Positions 17,480 to 26,711 of a stretch of DNA of 64,000 bases are shown here, piece after piece. The number at the start of each line of letters is the position of its first letter. Within the stretch, counting starts at the first letter, position 1. Location: contig JAVJQS010000009.1 in the NCBI GenBank assembly GCA_040218815.1, positions 1 through 64,000 of the forward strand, read 5' to 3'. The notes beneath the pieces were generated by a model. That model saw only the letters and a list, made by a program, of their open reading frames with translations. It was not told where the DNA came from and did not search any database. This DNA comes from JAVJQS01 sp040218815. GTDB taxonomy: Bacteria > Bacteroidota > Bacteroidia > Flavobacteriales_E > Vicingaceae. Position numbers and translations under genes: made by a program.

Positions 17480-18394
17480 ATGGGCAAGTATAAAAAGGAT
17501 GAAATAAAGGTTTCAGGCAAAGGTGCTAAACGCAGTGATGCTAAGAAGGGGAAGTTTGATTCAAAAGGCAAATCGGACGCCAGAGCCGATGGTAAGAAGC
17601 CTTTCAAGGGAAAGCCATTTAAAAAGAATCCACCAGCACCTAAAAAAACCTACGCCGATGAAGGAAAAATTCGTTTAAACCGTTTTTTAGCGAATGCGGG
17701 TATTTGTTCCAGACGGGAAGCTGATAAATTAATAGCCGCTGGAGCAGTGAAAATAAACAATGAGGTAGTCACTGAGCTGGGAACAAAGGTGGAAGAGTCA
17801 GATACTGTTCACTATGGTGGAGAGTTACTACAAAGTCAAAAGAAACAATATGTATTACTAAATAAGCCAAAAAACTACATCACCACTATGGATGATCCTT
17901 CAAATCGACAAACTGTAATGGAGCTTGTTGCAAGAGCTTGCAATGAGCGTATTCATCCTGTTGGAAGATTGGACCGGGCAACTTCGGGCTTACTATTGTT
18001 TACAAACGATGGCCTCTTAACCAAAAAACTAACTCATCCAAGTAGTCAAATCAGTAAAATTTATCATGTTTCTCTGGACAAAAATGTTACCCAAAACGAC
18101 TTAATAAAATTGGTAGAGGGAATTACTCTTGAAGATGGGAAAACTCATGCAGATAAAGCATTTTACATTCCAGGAACTCCAAAGTCAACCATTTCATTGG
18201 AGCTTCATTCCGGGAAAAATAGAATTATTCGAAGAATGATGGAGTCTATGGGTTATAAGGTTACAAAGCTAGATCGAGTGCAGTTTGCAGGATTAACTAA
18301 AAAAGATTTGCCACGAGGCAGGTTTAGGCATTTATCAGAAAAAGAGGTAGGATTAATGCAACGAGTAGCTGGCCTAAGCAGGGTAGAAAGCTAA
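17480..18394 (+). CDS. rluB: 23S rRNA pseudouridine synthase, RluB/RsuA family
   Basis: The 304-residue protein has a Lys/Gly-rich disordered extension (1-60), an S4 RNA-binding domain (~64-110; IRLNRFLANAGICSRREADK), then the RsuA/RluB catalytic domain. The catalytic motif is HPVGRLDRATSGLLLFT, with Asp in GRLD near residue 165. The later block HSGKNRIIRRMMESMGYKV is typical of the family. It isomerises a uridine in 23S rRNA (position 2605 in E. coli RluB). Basic N-terminal tails are common in Bacteroidota homologues. RsuA or RluE are alternatives within the family, but the S4 domain and length favour RluB. Confidence 0.92.
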   Translation: MGKYKKDEIKVSGKGAKRSDAKKGKFDSKGKSDARADGKKPFKGKPFKKNPPAPKKTYADEGKIRLNRFLANAGICSRREADKLIAAGAVKINNEVVTELGTKVEESDTVHYGGELLQSQKKQYVLLNKPKNYITTMDDPSNRQTVMELVARACNERIHPVGRLDRATSGLLLFTNDGLLTKKLTHPSSQISKIYHVSLDKNVTQNDLIKLVEGITLEDGKTHADKAFYIPGTPKSTISLELHSGKNRIIRRMMESMGYKVTKLDRVQFAGLTKKDLPRGRFRHLSEKEVGLMQRVAGLSRVES

Positions 18395-18450
18395 AAAAAC
18401 ATTATTGTTCCAAATAGATACCTAAACAATTATTCTATCGTTTCTAAGGT

Positions 18451-21126
18451 ATGCGCATCTTAAAAAAAATAACAGTTTTATTTTTAGTGCTAATACTGCT
18501 TTTTGTAGCGAGCATTATTACGTTTTCAATCTTTTATGGCGATGAAATAAAGGCTTTCGTCGTAGAAAATATCAATAAAAATCTTCGAACTGAAGTTGAA
18601 GTTGCTGAAGTTGAGTTTAGTGTTTGGGAAAGTTTCCCATTGGCTTCAGTGGTATTTTCTGATGTAGTTATTCATGCAGTTGATGCTAAAAACGATACTC
18701 TATTGGCAGCAAAAAAAATAGCAGTTCAGCTAAACCTTTCTGATTTATTACAAAAGAAATATAAAATAACTGGTGTTGAAATAAGCGATGGTAAATGCGC
18801 AATGCTGATAGACAATAGTGGCAGGGCAAATTATATTTTCTGGAACCAACAAGATAGCAATTCAAGTGCTGGATTCAACATGCAGCTCGAGCAAGTTAAA
18901 ATCAATCACATGGATTTTACATATGCCGACTACTCAAAAAAAATAGAAATTTCAGTTTCAATTAATGAAACCGATTTAAGTGGTAGCTTTTATGAATCAG
19001 TTTTCGATTTGGAGATAAATTCTGCACTAATGTGTAAGAAGTTTATAATAGGGGAGCTAAGCTTGTTTGAAAACCGCAAGCTATTTGTTTACTCTGAAGG
19101 GAGTGTTGACCAAAGCAAACAAGAAATCACCTTTAAGAATTCTAATCTGGGAATAGATGACATGAACTTAAAGGTGAATGGAAATTATTCTTTTGGCGAA
19201 AAAATAAGCAAAATAGATCTTGTACTGAAAAGTGAAAATACAGATCTCGCCAGAGCGATAGCCTTGTTTCCTAAATCAGTTAGAGATCAGTTGAGTCGTT
19301 ATAAAATAATAGGGGAGGCAGTATTTAGCGGACAAATTGCAGGAGATATTTCAGCCATAAGTGCACCGTCCTATGTGTTTAATTTTGCGATTGAAAATGG
19401 CGTTTTTCAAGATACGCAAAGCGACCTTCAGTTTTCTAATAGCTTCTTAAAAGGAACTATAGAAAATGGCGCTGAAAACAGTTTAGAAACAACTAAATTG
19501 CGCTTAGAAACATTTGAAACGACTTTAAATGAAGGCAAAATCAAAGGCAACATTAGTATTCTTAACTTTAAAAATCCCCTTTATGAATTCCATGGTTCGG
19601 TAGGCTTTGGACTAAGAGATGCGGTGGATTTATTTGGATGGAAAATGGTGCTTAACCCAAAGGGTAGATTTCAGGCCAATTTAGATGTAAAAGGGAAGTT
19701 AGCTGAAGTTGGAAAATATGACCTCAATGATTGGAAAAATTCAAGCATAAAAGGAAATATAGAAATAATAGGTTTAGGGTTTCAATATAAATCACGACCT
19801 CAGATACTCACTGAAATTCACGGTGACTTAAACTTTAACAATAACTCAATTGAGGTTAACAGTCTAACTGGAAAGATTGACGAAAGCCAACTCAATTTTT
19901 CAGGCAAATTCAATAATTTAATAGGATTTTTACTGGAAAAAGAACAGCCATTATTTGTTGACGCCACACTTAGTTCACCAAAAGTTAATTTAGCGTCATT
20001 TTTAGAATCAAATGAAAAAGTAACTGATGATTCCTCAGGCTATGAGTTAGAAATTTCGCCCTACGTTACCATTTATTTAACTACCAAACTTGAATCTTTG
20101 GTGTTTAAAAAGTTTGACTTAAGAGATTTAAAAGCAGATGTAATTATAAAAAATGAAGGTATTGATGTGCGAAATGCAAGATTTTTTTCCCAAGAAGGCA
20201 GGGTAGAGGGAGACCTGTTTATTCGAGAACTGGATGATAACAGACTTCAGTTAACTTGCGAAGCAGATTTAGAAGAAGTGGATGTGCACAAGCTATTTAA
20301 TAGTTTCAATAATTTTGGGCAACAGAGTTTAAAAGCTGAAAACATTTCTGGAATCGCTAATGCCTCAGTTCGGTACCGTTCAAAAATGTCGAAAAAACTA
20401 GAAATAGATCCTAAAACAATTGAAGCAGAAATAGATCTTAACATCAATAATGGGGTGTTGGAAAACTACCAACCATTAGAAGTGTTATCTAAGTTCATTG
20501 ACTTAGACGAATTGAAGCATGTTGAGTTTAAGCAATTAAACAACCAGGTGTTAATCAAAAATGAAACGGTTTACTTTCCAAAATTTGATGTCAACTCAAC
20601 AGCACTTGATGTAAATATTTCAGGTACGCACACCTTTGGGAATGAAATTGACTATCATTTTACTTTATTTTTAAACCAGTTGCTCAACCGAAAAGTAAAA
20701 AAACCAAAGCAAAGCGAGTTTGGCTATGTAGAAGATGATGGATTGGGTAAAAGTAAGCTCTATTTAAAAATGACAGGAACAGTTGAAAACCCAAACATTA
20801 GCTACGATAGTGAGCAGCTTAAGGCAACAATCAAAGAACGATTCACTGAAGAAAAGCAAAGTGTAAAGCAAATATTAAATGAAGAGTTCGGCCTGTTTAA
20901 AAAAGACAGCATTCGACCACCTAAAGAGCAGCCTCAGAAAACGAGTCCTTTTCAAGTGGAAATTGATTCTTCTTACACCAATAAGCGAGAAAAATCTATT
21001 AAAAATCAAGAGTTACAAGGCTCATCTAAGGATAAAGAAGAGAAAACAGAAAAGAAGTCTAAGTTTGGAAAATTTATGGATAAAATTGCAAGTCCAAATG
21101 AGGAAGAATATGTTGAACCTAAGTAA
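18451..21126 (+). CDS. AsmA-family inner-membrane anchored protein
   Basis: The 891-residue protein has an N-terminal transmembrane anchor (ITVLFLVLILLFVASIITFS). A long periplasmic region follows, rich in alternating beta-strands typical of the AsmA/TamB/Tic22-like bridge proteins (for example VEVAEVEFSVWESFPLASVV, NLSDLLQKKYKITGVEISDG). An AsmA_2-like C-terminal domain lies near 600-780 (NINNGVLENYQPLEVLSKFI). A Lys/Glu-rich tail closes the protein. AsmA-like proteins are proposed to move phospholipids between membranes. The 3' end overlaps a 34-codon ORF by 17 bases. Confidence 0.82.
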   Translation: MRILKKITVLFLVLILLFVASIITFSIFYGDEIKAFVVENINKNLRTEVEVAEVEFSVWESFPLASVVFSDVVIHAVDAKNDTLLAAKKIAVQLNLSDLLQKKYKITGVEISDGKCAMLIDNSGRANYIFWNQQDSNSSAGFNMQLEQVKINHMDFTYADYSKKIEISVSINETDLSGSFYESVFDLEINSALMCKKFIIGELSLFENRKLFVYSEGSVDQSKQEITFKNSNLGIDDMNLKVNGNYSFGEKISKIDLVLKSENTDLARAIALFPKSVRDQLSRYKIIGEAVFSGQIAGDISAISAPSYVFNFAIENGVFQDTQSDLQFSNSFLKGTIENGAENSLETTKLRLETFETTLNEGKIKGNISILNFKNPLYEFHGSVGFGLRDAVDLFGWKMVLNPKGRFQANLDVKGKLAEVGKYDLNDWKNSSIKGNIEIIGLGFQYKSRPQILTEIHGDLNFNNNSIEVNSLTGKIDESQLNFSGKFNNLIGFLLEKEQPLFVDATLSSPKVNLASFLESNEKVTDDSSGYELEISPYVTIYLTTKLESLVFKKFDLRDLKADVIIKNEGIDVRNARFFSQEGRVEGDLFIRELDDNRLQLTCEADLEEVDVHKLFNSFNNFGQQSLKAENISGIANASVRYRSKMSKKLEIDPKTIEAEIDLNINNGVLENYQPLEVLSKFIDLDELKHVEFKQLNNQVLIKNETVYFPKFDVNSTALDVNISGTHTFGNEIDYHFTLFLNQLLNRKVKKPKQSEFGYVEDDGLGKSKLYLKMTGTVENPNISYDSEQLKATIKERFTEEKQSVKQILNEEFGLFKKDSIRPPKEQPQKTSPFQVEIDSSYTNKREKSIKNQELQGSSKDKEEKTEKKSKFGKFMDKIASPNEEEYVEPK

Positions 21127-21214
21127 TAGTAAGATTTTATTGGGAATTTCACTTATTTTAGCAACCTTCAAAACAGAAAAATCGTCTAAAAAGCAAATTA
21201 GGGAAGAATTTTGA
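21110..21214 (+). CDS. Possible 34-residue leader peptide coupled to the histidine kinase
   Basis: An ATG at 21110, inside the end of the AsmA-like gene, opens a 34-codon frame with a hydrophobic stretch (ILLGISLILATF) and a basic tail ending in REEF. Its TGA stop overlaps the TTG start of the histidine kinase (TTGA at 21211-21214). It thus bridges the 84-bp gap between the two genes by overlapping both. No family is recognised. It could be a genuine small membrane peptide or a translational coupling leader; chance is possible. Confidence 0.4.
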   Translation: MLNLSNSKILLGISLILATFKTEKSSKKQIREEF

Positions 21215-22767
21215 ACATTTATTCAAAAAAACAGCGTTGGAAGTTTGCGTTGGCGGCGATAGCCGCCATCATTGTCTTTGTATCCTTGTGGTACACACAA
21301 ATTCTTGTTGGACAAATTGCCGAAGAAGAAAAACACAAAGCAAAATCCTGGGCAGAAGCCATTCAACGAAAGGCCGAACTGGTAAGTTATACTCAAGAGC
21401 TTTTCAAAAAAATTTCAGAAGAGGAACGCAAAAAAGTTGAAATCTGGGCAGAAGCTAACCGAAGAGTAGCCACTTCACCAGTTGATGAGGACCCTACCTT
21501 TTATACTCAAATCATATTTAGCAACACAACCATTCCAATAATTATTACCCAAAGAGAAGGGGTAATTGATAAGAATACAAAAACAAAAAACTTAGACTCA
21601 ACCCAAGCAAAAGACACTACTTTTTTGAAGAAAAGAATGGCTGAAATGCGAAATCAAAATAAGGTTATTGGCTTAAACTATTTCGCAGATCAAAATGTGT
21701 ATCTATATTATGGAGAGTCAACGGTATTTTCTGAGCTTAGAAAGGTGCTTAATGAGCAAATAGAATCTTTTAATACCGACATTGTCACCAACTCTGCATC
21801 AGCGCCTGTTATCTATGTTGATAGCAATGAAAACATATTGGCATTCGGTAATTTGGATTCTACAAAAATGCAGTCATCTGAATATGTTAATCAGGTAATT
21901 GCTGAAATGAAGGAAAACAATCCAGCCATTGAAGTGAATTTAGGAGATGAAGAGGTGAGACACATTTATTATTCAGACTCTCCTTTGCTGGTAAAGTTGA
22001 AGTACTATCCATTTGTTCAATTGGGCGTAATTGCCTTGTTTTTATTGATTGCCTATTCTCTTTTTAGCACTGCCAGAAATGCGGAACAAAATCAAGTTTG
22101 GGTAGGGATGGCTAAAGAAACTGCACATCAATTGGGCACACCATTGTCTTCTTTATTGGCGTGGATTGAAGTGTTGCGAAGCAGAAATGTAGATGAGAAA
22201 ACCATCAATGAAATTAAGCGAGATTTAGGCCGACTAGAAACGGTTACGGAACGATTTTCAAAAATTGGATCTAAACCTAATTTAGAGCAAAACGATGTGA
22301 ATGAACTGATTAAAAATACATTGGCTTATCTTAAAACCCGCTTATCGAAAAAAGTGGAATTCAATCATACTACTTCTAACGGTAATGTTGTAATGGCAAG
22401 TGTTAATGTGCCACTTTTAGAGTGGGTGTTAGAAAACATTATAAAGAATGGAGTGGATGCTATTGCTGGTGAAGGAAAAATTGACATTCATGTTACTGAT
22501 CAGTCTCAGTTTGTATACATTGATATAAGCGATAACGGAAAAGGCATTCAAAAAGGAGCACGAAAAACTGTTTTTCAGCCTGGTTACACCACCAAAAAAC
22601 GAGGTTGGGGCCTAGGGCTTTCGCTAACAAAAAGAATCATTGAAAACTATCATTCAGGAAAAGTTTTTGTGAAAAGCTCTGAAGTGGGTCAAGGAACAAC
22701 CTTTAGAATTGTGCTAAATAAATCAATGCAAAATGGCAGGAATATACATTCATATTCCTTTTTGTAA
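21211..22767 (+). CDS. Membrane sensor histidine kinase (TTG start)
   Basis: The 518-residue protein has a transmembrane segment at ~11-32 (FALAAIAAIIVFVSLWYTQI), a ~230-residue periplasmic sensor and a second transmembrane segment at ~267-287 (LGVIALFLLIAYSLF). The kinase core follows: H-box AKETAHQLGTPLSSLLAW with the phosphorylated His near 306, N-box LLEWVLENIIKNGVDAI, G1 DISDNGKGI and G2 GWGLGLSLTKRIIENYHSGK. An in-frame stop at 21199-21201 leaves only ATT 21208 or TTG 21211 as starts before the first transmembrane helix; TTG overlaps the upstream 34-codon ORF's stop. No response regulator is nearby, so the partner is unknown. The 3' end overlaps hemW by 35 bases. Confidence 0.9.
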   Translation: MNIYSKKQRWKFALAAIAAIIVFVSLWYTQILVGQIAEEEKHKAKSWAEAIQRKAELVSYTQELFKKISEEERKKVEIWAEANRRVATSPVDEDPTFYTQIIFSNTTIPIIITQREGVIDKNTKTKNLDSTQAKDTTFLKKRMAEMRNQNKVIGLNYFADQNVYLYYGESTVFSELRKVLNEQIESFNTDIVTNSASAPVIYVDSNENILAFGNLDSTKMQSSEYVNQVIAEMKENNPAIEVNLGDEEVRHIYYSDSPLLVKLKYYPFVQLGVIALFLLIAYSLFSTARNAEQNQVWVGMAKETAHQLGTPLSSLLAWIEVLRSRNVDEKTINEIKRDLGRLETVTERFSKIGSKPNLEQNDVNELIKNTLAYLKTRLSKKVEFNHTTSNGNVVMASVNVPLLEWVLENIIKNGVDAIAGEGKIDIHVTDQSQFVYIDISDNGKGIQKGARKTVFQPGYTTKKRGWGLGLSLTKRIIENYHSGKVFVKSSEVGQGTTFRIVLNKSMQNGRNIHSYSFL

Positions 22768-23854
22768 GCAGGCGTGTAGCTACTGCGACTTCCATTTTTC
22801 TACGAATATTTCTCGGAAAAACGAATTGTTGGCTGCGCTTCAACTCGAAATGCATCAACGTTCTAATTACCTAAACGGCGAAAAAATTGAAACCATTTAC
22901 TTTGGAGGTGGAACGCCATCTCTCTTAACCCAAAGCGAATTATTGGAGATTTTTGATGGACTTCATAAGCACTTTGAGATTAGTAAGGCTGCCGAAATAA
23001 CAATAGAGGTAAATCCTGATGACTTGGACAAGAAGAAATTAAAAGCTTTGAAGGCTTCCCCGATTAATCGCTTGAGCATTGGTGTGCAGTCGTTTTTTGA
23101 TGAAGACTTGAGGTTTATGAATCGAGCTCACTCGGCTAAAGAAGCAGTTTATAGCTTAAAAAAGGCTCAAGATATTGGATTCGAGAATATGAATATCGAT
23201 TTGATATTTGGTAGCCAAACGACGAGCAATAAAATGTGGGAAGAAAACTTAAAAACCTTTTTTGACTTACAAATCCCACATTTATCGGCTTATTCGTTGA
23301 CTGTTGAAGAGAAAACAGCTTTATGGGCTAAAATCAAAAAGGGGAAAGTTGCACCCATTGATGATGATAAAAATCACGAGCAATACCAATTGCTTCAGCA
23401 AGCAATTGATAAACATGGGTTTCAGCAATATGAAGTATCGAACTATTGTAGTAAAGAGAATTACTCCAAACACAACACCTCTTATTGGTTTGGGATAAAC
23501 TATTTGGGTTTGGGACCCTCAGCGCATTCGTTTAATGAAAAGTCAAGGCAATGGAATGTTCGTAACAACATAAAATACACTCAAGCTTTAAATGATGGAA
23601 AACCTTACTTTGAACAAGAAGTATTGACCGAGGTTGACCAATACAATGAATATTTAATTACGAGTTTAAGAACCAAGTGGGGAATTCAAAAAACGGATGT
23701 TTCAAATCGATTTTCAAGCGCTATTCAAGCCCATTTTGAGCAACAGTTGAGCAACTTAAAATTAGAAGGAGTGGAAAACTCTGATGATAGCCTAATTGTG
23801 AAGCGTCCCTATTTATTTCAATCGGATGAAGTTGTGCGTGAATTGATGATTTAA
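22733..23854 (+). CDS. hemW: Radical SAM heme chaperone HemW (HemN-like)
   Basis: The 373-residue protein begins MAGIYIHIPFCKQACSYC with the radical SAM cysteines C11, C15 and C18 (CxxxCxxC). TIYFGGGTPSLL and INRLSIGVQSFFDEDL are characteristic of the HemN/HemW family. The length of ~370-380 and short N-terminus fit HemW, which binds heme and a 4Fe-4S cluster, rather than coproporphyrinogen oxidase HemN (~450). It starts 35 bases inside the histidine kinase gene, so it is probably co-transcribed. Heme delivery is known for the family; the exact client is not visible. Confidence 0.92.
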   Translation: MAGIYIHIPFCKQACSYCDFHFSTNISRKNELLAALQLEMHQRSNYLNGEKIETIYFGGGTPSLLTQSELLEIFDGLHKHFEISKAAEITIEVNPDDLDKKKLKALKASPINRLSIGVQSFFDEDLRFMNRAHSAKEAVYSLKKAQDIGFENMNIDLIFGSQTTSNKMWEENLKTFFDLQIPHLSAYSLTVEEKTALWAKIKKGKVAPIDDDKNHEQYQLLQQAIDKHGFQQYEVSNYCSKENYSKHNTSYWFGINYLGLGPSAHSFNEKSRQWNVRNNIKYTQALNDGKPYFEQEVLTEVDQYNEYLITSLRTKWGIQKTDVSNRFSSAIQAHFEQQLSNLKLEGVENSDDSLIVKRPYLFQSDEVVRELMI

Positions 23855-23869
23855 AATTTACATTTGACT

Positions 23870-24229
23870 ATGGAAAAGATCAATCTCACTCAAAAATTTA
23901 ATCTCTTCTCAGAGCATTGGACTCCTAAAATTTTAGGGGAGCTGAACAACCAATACCTAAAAATTGCAAAGGTAAAAGGCGAGTTTGTTTGGCATGATCA
24001 TGCCAATGAAGATGAGCTTTTTATGGTGATAAAAGGGCAATTAAATATTGAACTAGAGGATGAAACAGTTCAGCTGAATGAAGGAGAAATATACATTGTT
24101 CCTAAAGGGGTTCAACATAAACCATTTGCCGAAGAAGAGTGCTGGATTTTATTGCTTGAGCCAAAACAAACCAAACATACCGGAGAGCTTAAAGACGAGT
24201 TGACGGTAGAAGAAAATGAGTGGATATAA
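23870..24229 (+). CDS. Cupin-domain protein
   Basis: The 119-residue single-domain cupin has motif 1 VWHDHANEDELFMVIKGQL (HxH...E) and motif 2 GEIYIVPKGVQHKP with the third His. I chose ATG 23870 rather than the TTG two codons upstream. It follows hemW by 15 bp. These small proteins resemble the 'cupin_2' mannose-6-phosphate isomerase-like group, but the metal and substrate cannot be told. Confidence 0.82.
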   Translation: MEKINLTQKFNLFSEHWTPKILGELNNQYLKIAKVKGEFVWHDHANEDELFMVIKGQLNIELEDETVQLNEGEIYIVPKGVQHKPFAEEECWILLLEPKQTKHTGELKDELTVEENEWI

Positions 24230-24245
24230 GGTAAATTAGAGTTAT

Positions 24246-24404
24246 TTACTTCGCGCTGTTTTTATTTTTTCCTTTATTAGGTTTATTGTCCAATTGAGTC
24301 TCTTTTTTTTCCTTTTTTACTTTCAGCTGTTCATCAAAATGAACTCCATCGTTTAAACCAACATCTGGTGTTCTGTTTGCAATGTGTTTCTTTTTTTTAG
24401 CCAT
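24246..24404 (-). CDS. Small lysine-rich protein of unknown function
   Basis: The 52-residue frame starts MAKKKKHIANRTPDVGLNDG and continues with FDEQLKVKKEKKETQLD, ending in a Lys/Asn tail. A ten-residue upstream extension is possible but the MAKKKK start is natural. It converges with the cupin gene 16 bp away. No family is recognised; the basic composition may indicate nucleic-acid or ribosome contact, but that is a guess. It might not be translated. Confidence 0.45.
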   Translation of the reverse strand: MAKKKKHIANRTPDVGLNDGVHFDEQLKVKKEKKETQLDNKPNKGKNKNSAK

Positions 24405-24514
24405 CTTAGATCTTTTATATATAACAGAAGTCAAGTTTCAATGTTTATTTTTTTGTTATGAAGAGAAATGAGAGCGAATTAAAGCCTGAGCCTCGTATGT
24501 AAGAAATAAAAATG

Positions 24515-26644
24515 TTATTCTTGTTTGATTAGCTTTACTTTTTTCTGCTGATCACCTATTAATATGTGAACTAAGTAAACTCCATTAGTTTGATCTGCTA
24601 AATCAACCTTTATTTCTTTAGAAGTTACGTTTGATAACTCTTTGATTAATTTACCGGCTATATTGTAAATTTGAATAGTTGCCATGAGTCTGCTTTCGCC
24701 AAGATCAATAGTAAATGCTTCCCTGCTTGGGTTAGGAAAGATCTTAATTTGTTGAAGGTAATATTCATAAATCCCAACGTTAAAAATTCCTTCACAGCTA
24801 GAAGTATCGGTGCAGCCATTTTGACTTACAATTGCAGCATAATTTCCATTTTTACTTGGGGAAAACTCTTGCCTTGTTTCACCTGGAACAGGGATATAGT
24901 TGCTATCACAATAAATCCATTGATAGGTCGCACCTGATGTATTAGCAGTTAATAGTGGGAGTGACATGGATTTCGTGATGCTAGCGTCCACAGAGTCAAT
25001 CCTAAGCTGAATAGTGATAATACTATCGCAGTTTGTTGAATTTGGAATGGTGTCCTGATAGGTTCCACTTGTTGTCCATGTGTACTTCCCACTTGGGGAG
25101 GTATAGGCATCACAAGAGTTAGCAGTAACATTGCTAGTACTATTACTAAATATATCAAGTTCGATGTTAATTATTGTATCGCAGCCAGCAACTCCTGCAA
25201 GGGTATCCATATATGTTCCACTTGTATTCCAAGTATAGTTTCCACTAGGTGAAGTGTAGCTATAACAAGTCGAAGGTTTTATCGTTATTGGGATACTGTC
25301 ACCAACTGTAAGATGAAAGGTGATTATACTATCGCATCTGTTTGCGTTTTTAATTGTATCTATATAAGTTCCACTAACTGTCCAAGTGTATTTGCCACTA
25401 GGGGAGGTTAATGGGTTACATACTACTTTTGAAATAGTATCAGAAGTATTGCAAAACCAATAAACTTTTGCTTGTCCGGCTTCAGTTCCATTGTCAGAGT
25501 TAGCAGGTGCGCCTATTGCTATGTTCATCGTGTCTGGCATGGAAACAGCATATCCAAACTTATCAAAATCTGCATCACCGATTAAATCTGCCCCCTTTTG
25601 AGCCCATGTGTTATTATTCCATTTGTAGACCTTAACTTGACCTTCTCGAATAGAAGACTTGATAGGTTCCCCTACAGCGATAGTGTTGGAGTTTGGCATA
25701 CTAATAGGGTTTGAATAAGAAAATTCGGTGGTAAACTGAAAAGCAGCATTGATCTTTTGACCTTTTTGGATCCATGCACTTCCATTCCAACTATATATAT
25801 TTACTTTATTTAAAGATTGAATCGCAACTGTATTTTTATCTGGCATATGGACAGACCAACCAAAATAATCTCCGGGACTTGCGCCTACTATAGATAATCC
25901 TTTTTGAGTCCACACTGTTCCAGTTCTTTCATAAATTCTTATAAGTCCCCGGTACACTGTGTTAAAGGTATACGACCTATAATTAAAGGGCGATCCAATG
26001 GCTACCGTTAAGGTGTCAGGGGCGCTTACTGACCAACCTGACTTATCTCCAGCAGTATCTCCTTCTATAGCCAATCCAATTTGAATCCAATCTACACCAT
26101 TCCACCGATAATTACGTACATGGCCAGCATTAGAGCCATTATCATCATTGTCAATTGCTCCGATAGAGATATAATTCGAGTCGGGCATGCTTACTGAATA
26201 GCCAAAATTATCATTGCTCGATTCCCCTAAGAGATCCCCTCCCTTTTGCACCCAGTTTGTGCCATTCCACTTGTGAACTCTCACTCGGCCAGCTTGAACG
26301 GAATCTGTTGTATTTCGATGAGCTCCAATGGCAATGGTATTTGAATCTGGCATACTTATGGAGCGGCCAGAGGCATCTCCTTCTGAACCACCTTGAATAG
26401 TTGCACCTTTTTGAACCCATGTAGTATCCTTCCAGCGATAGACCTTGACATTTCCAGCATTTGGTTTATTACCAGCGTTAAAAGGCGCACCAACAGCTAA
26501 TGTATGGGCATCAGACATGCTTACGGACCAACCTAGTCGATTGTAAGCGGAATCACCTTTAATGTTTAATCCTTTTTGATGTTGGGCAAAAATTGAAAAG
26601 GAGGCAAATAGAAGGAAGTAAAGAAAAGTAGGTAGTTTTTTCAT
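24515..26644 (-). CDS. Secreted FG-GAP repeat protein with type A T9SS sorting domain
   Basis: The 709-residue protein has a signal peptide (LPTFLYFLLFASFSIFAQ). About seven ~55-residue repeats follow, reading GxxxGxSVSMPDSNTIAIGA and VKVYKWNNxTWVQKGxxI, matching the FG-GAP_2/integrin-like propeller. Three ~45-residue repeats with SPSGKYTWTxSGTYxDTI and CDSIIT lie at ~400-540. The C-terminus (~630-709) is a type A sorting domain: IFPNPSREAFTIDLG, IYNIAGKLIKEL, LADQTNGVYLVHI. Secretion through T9SS and surface attachment are predicted; the ligand is unknown. It stands alone, just after a terminator. Confidence 0.88.
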   Translation of the reverse strand: MKKLPTFLYFLLFASFSIFAQHQKGLNIKGDSAYNRLGWSVSMSDAHTLAVGAPFNAGNKPNAGNVKVYRWKDTTWVQKGATIQGGSEGDASGRSISMPDSNTIAIGAHRNTTDSVQAGRVRVHKWNGTNWVQKGGDLLGESSNDNFGYSVSMPDSNYISIGAIDNDDNGSNAGHVRNYRWNGVDWIQIGLAIEGDTAGDKSGWSVSAPDTLTVAIGSPFNYRSYTFNTVYRGLIRIYERTGTVWTQKGLSIVGASPGDYFGWSVHMPDKNTVAIQSLNKVNIYSWNGSAWIQKGQKINAAFQFTTEFSYSNPISMPNSNTIAVGEPIKSSIREGQVKVYKWNNNTWAQKGADLIGDADFDKFGYAVSMPDTMNIAIGAPANSDNGTEAGQAKVYWFCNTSDTISKVVCNPLTSPSGKYTWTVSGTYIDTIKNANRCDSIITFHLTVGDSIPITIKPSTCYSYTSPSGNYTWNTSGTYMDTLAGVAGCDTIINIELDIFSNSTSNVTANSCDAYTSPSGKYTWTTSGTYQDTIPNSTNCDSIITIQLRIDSVDASITKSMSLPLLTANTSGATYQWIYCDSNYIPVPGETRQEFSPSKNGNYAAIVSQNGCTDTSSCEGIFNVGIYEYYLQQIKIFPNPSREAFTIDLGESRLMATIQIYNIAGKLIKELSNVTSKEIKVDLADQTNGVYLVHILIGDQQKKVKLIKQE

Positions 26645-26677
26645 GATAGTTAGTAGAAAAAGATAAGCTAATTTAAG

Positions 26678-26704
26678 AAAAATCCTTAGGTGCTTTTCCT
26701 AAGG
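26678..26704 (-). terminator. Rho-independent terminator of the HAAO-ACMSD operon
   Basis: On the minus strand CCTTAGG (26698-26704), a loop AAAAGCA, and CCTAAGG (26684-26690) form a perfect 7-bp stem followed by ATTTTT. It begins 8 bases after the ACMSD stop. Confidence 0.8.
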
Positions 26705-26711
26705 CATAGTC

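Noticed and set aside
20879..21109. Upstream part of the frame ending at 21214, overlapping the AsmA-like gene
   Set aside because: It overlaps a well-supported gene in another frame; only the last 34 codons from ATG 21110 are placed as a possible gene.
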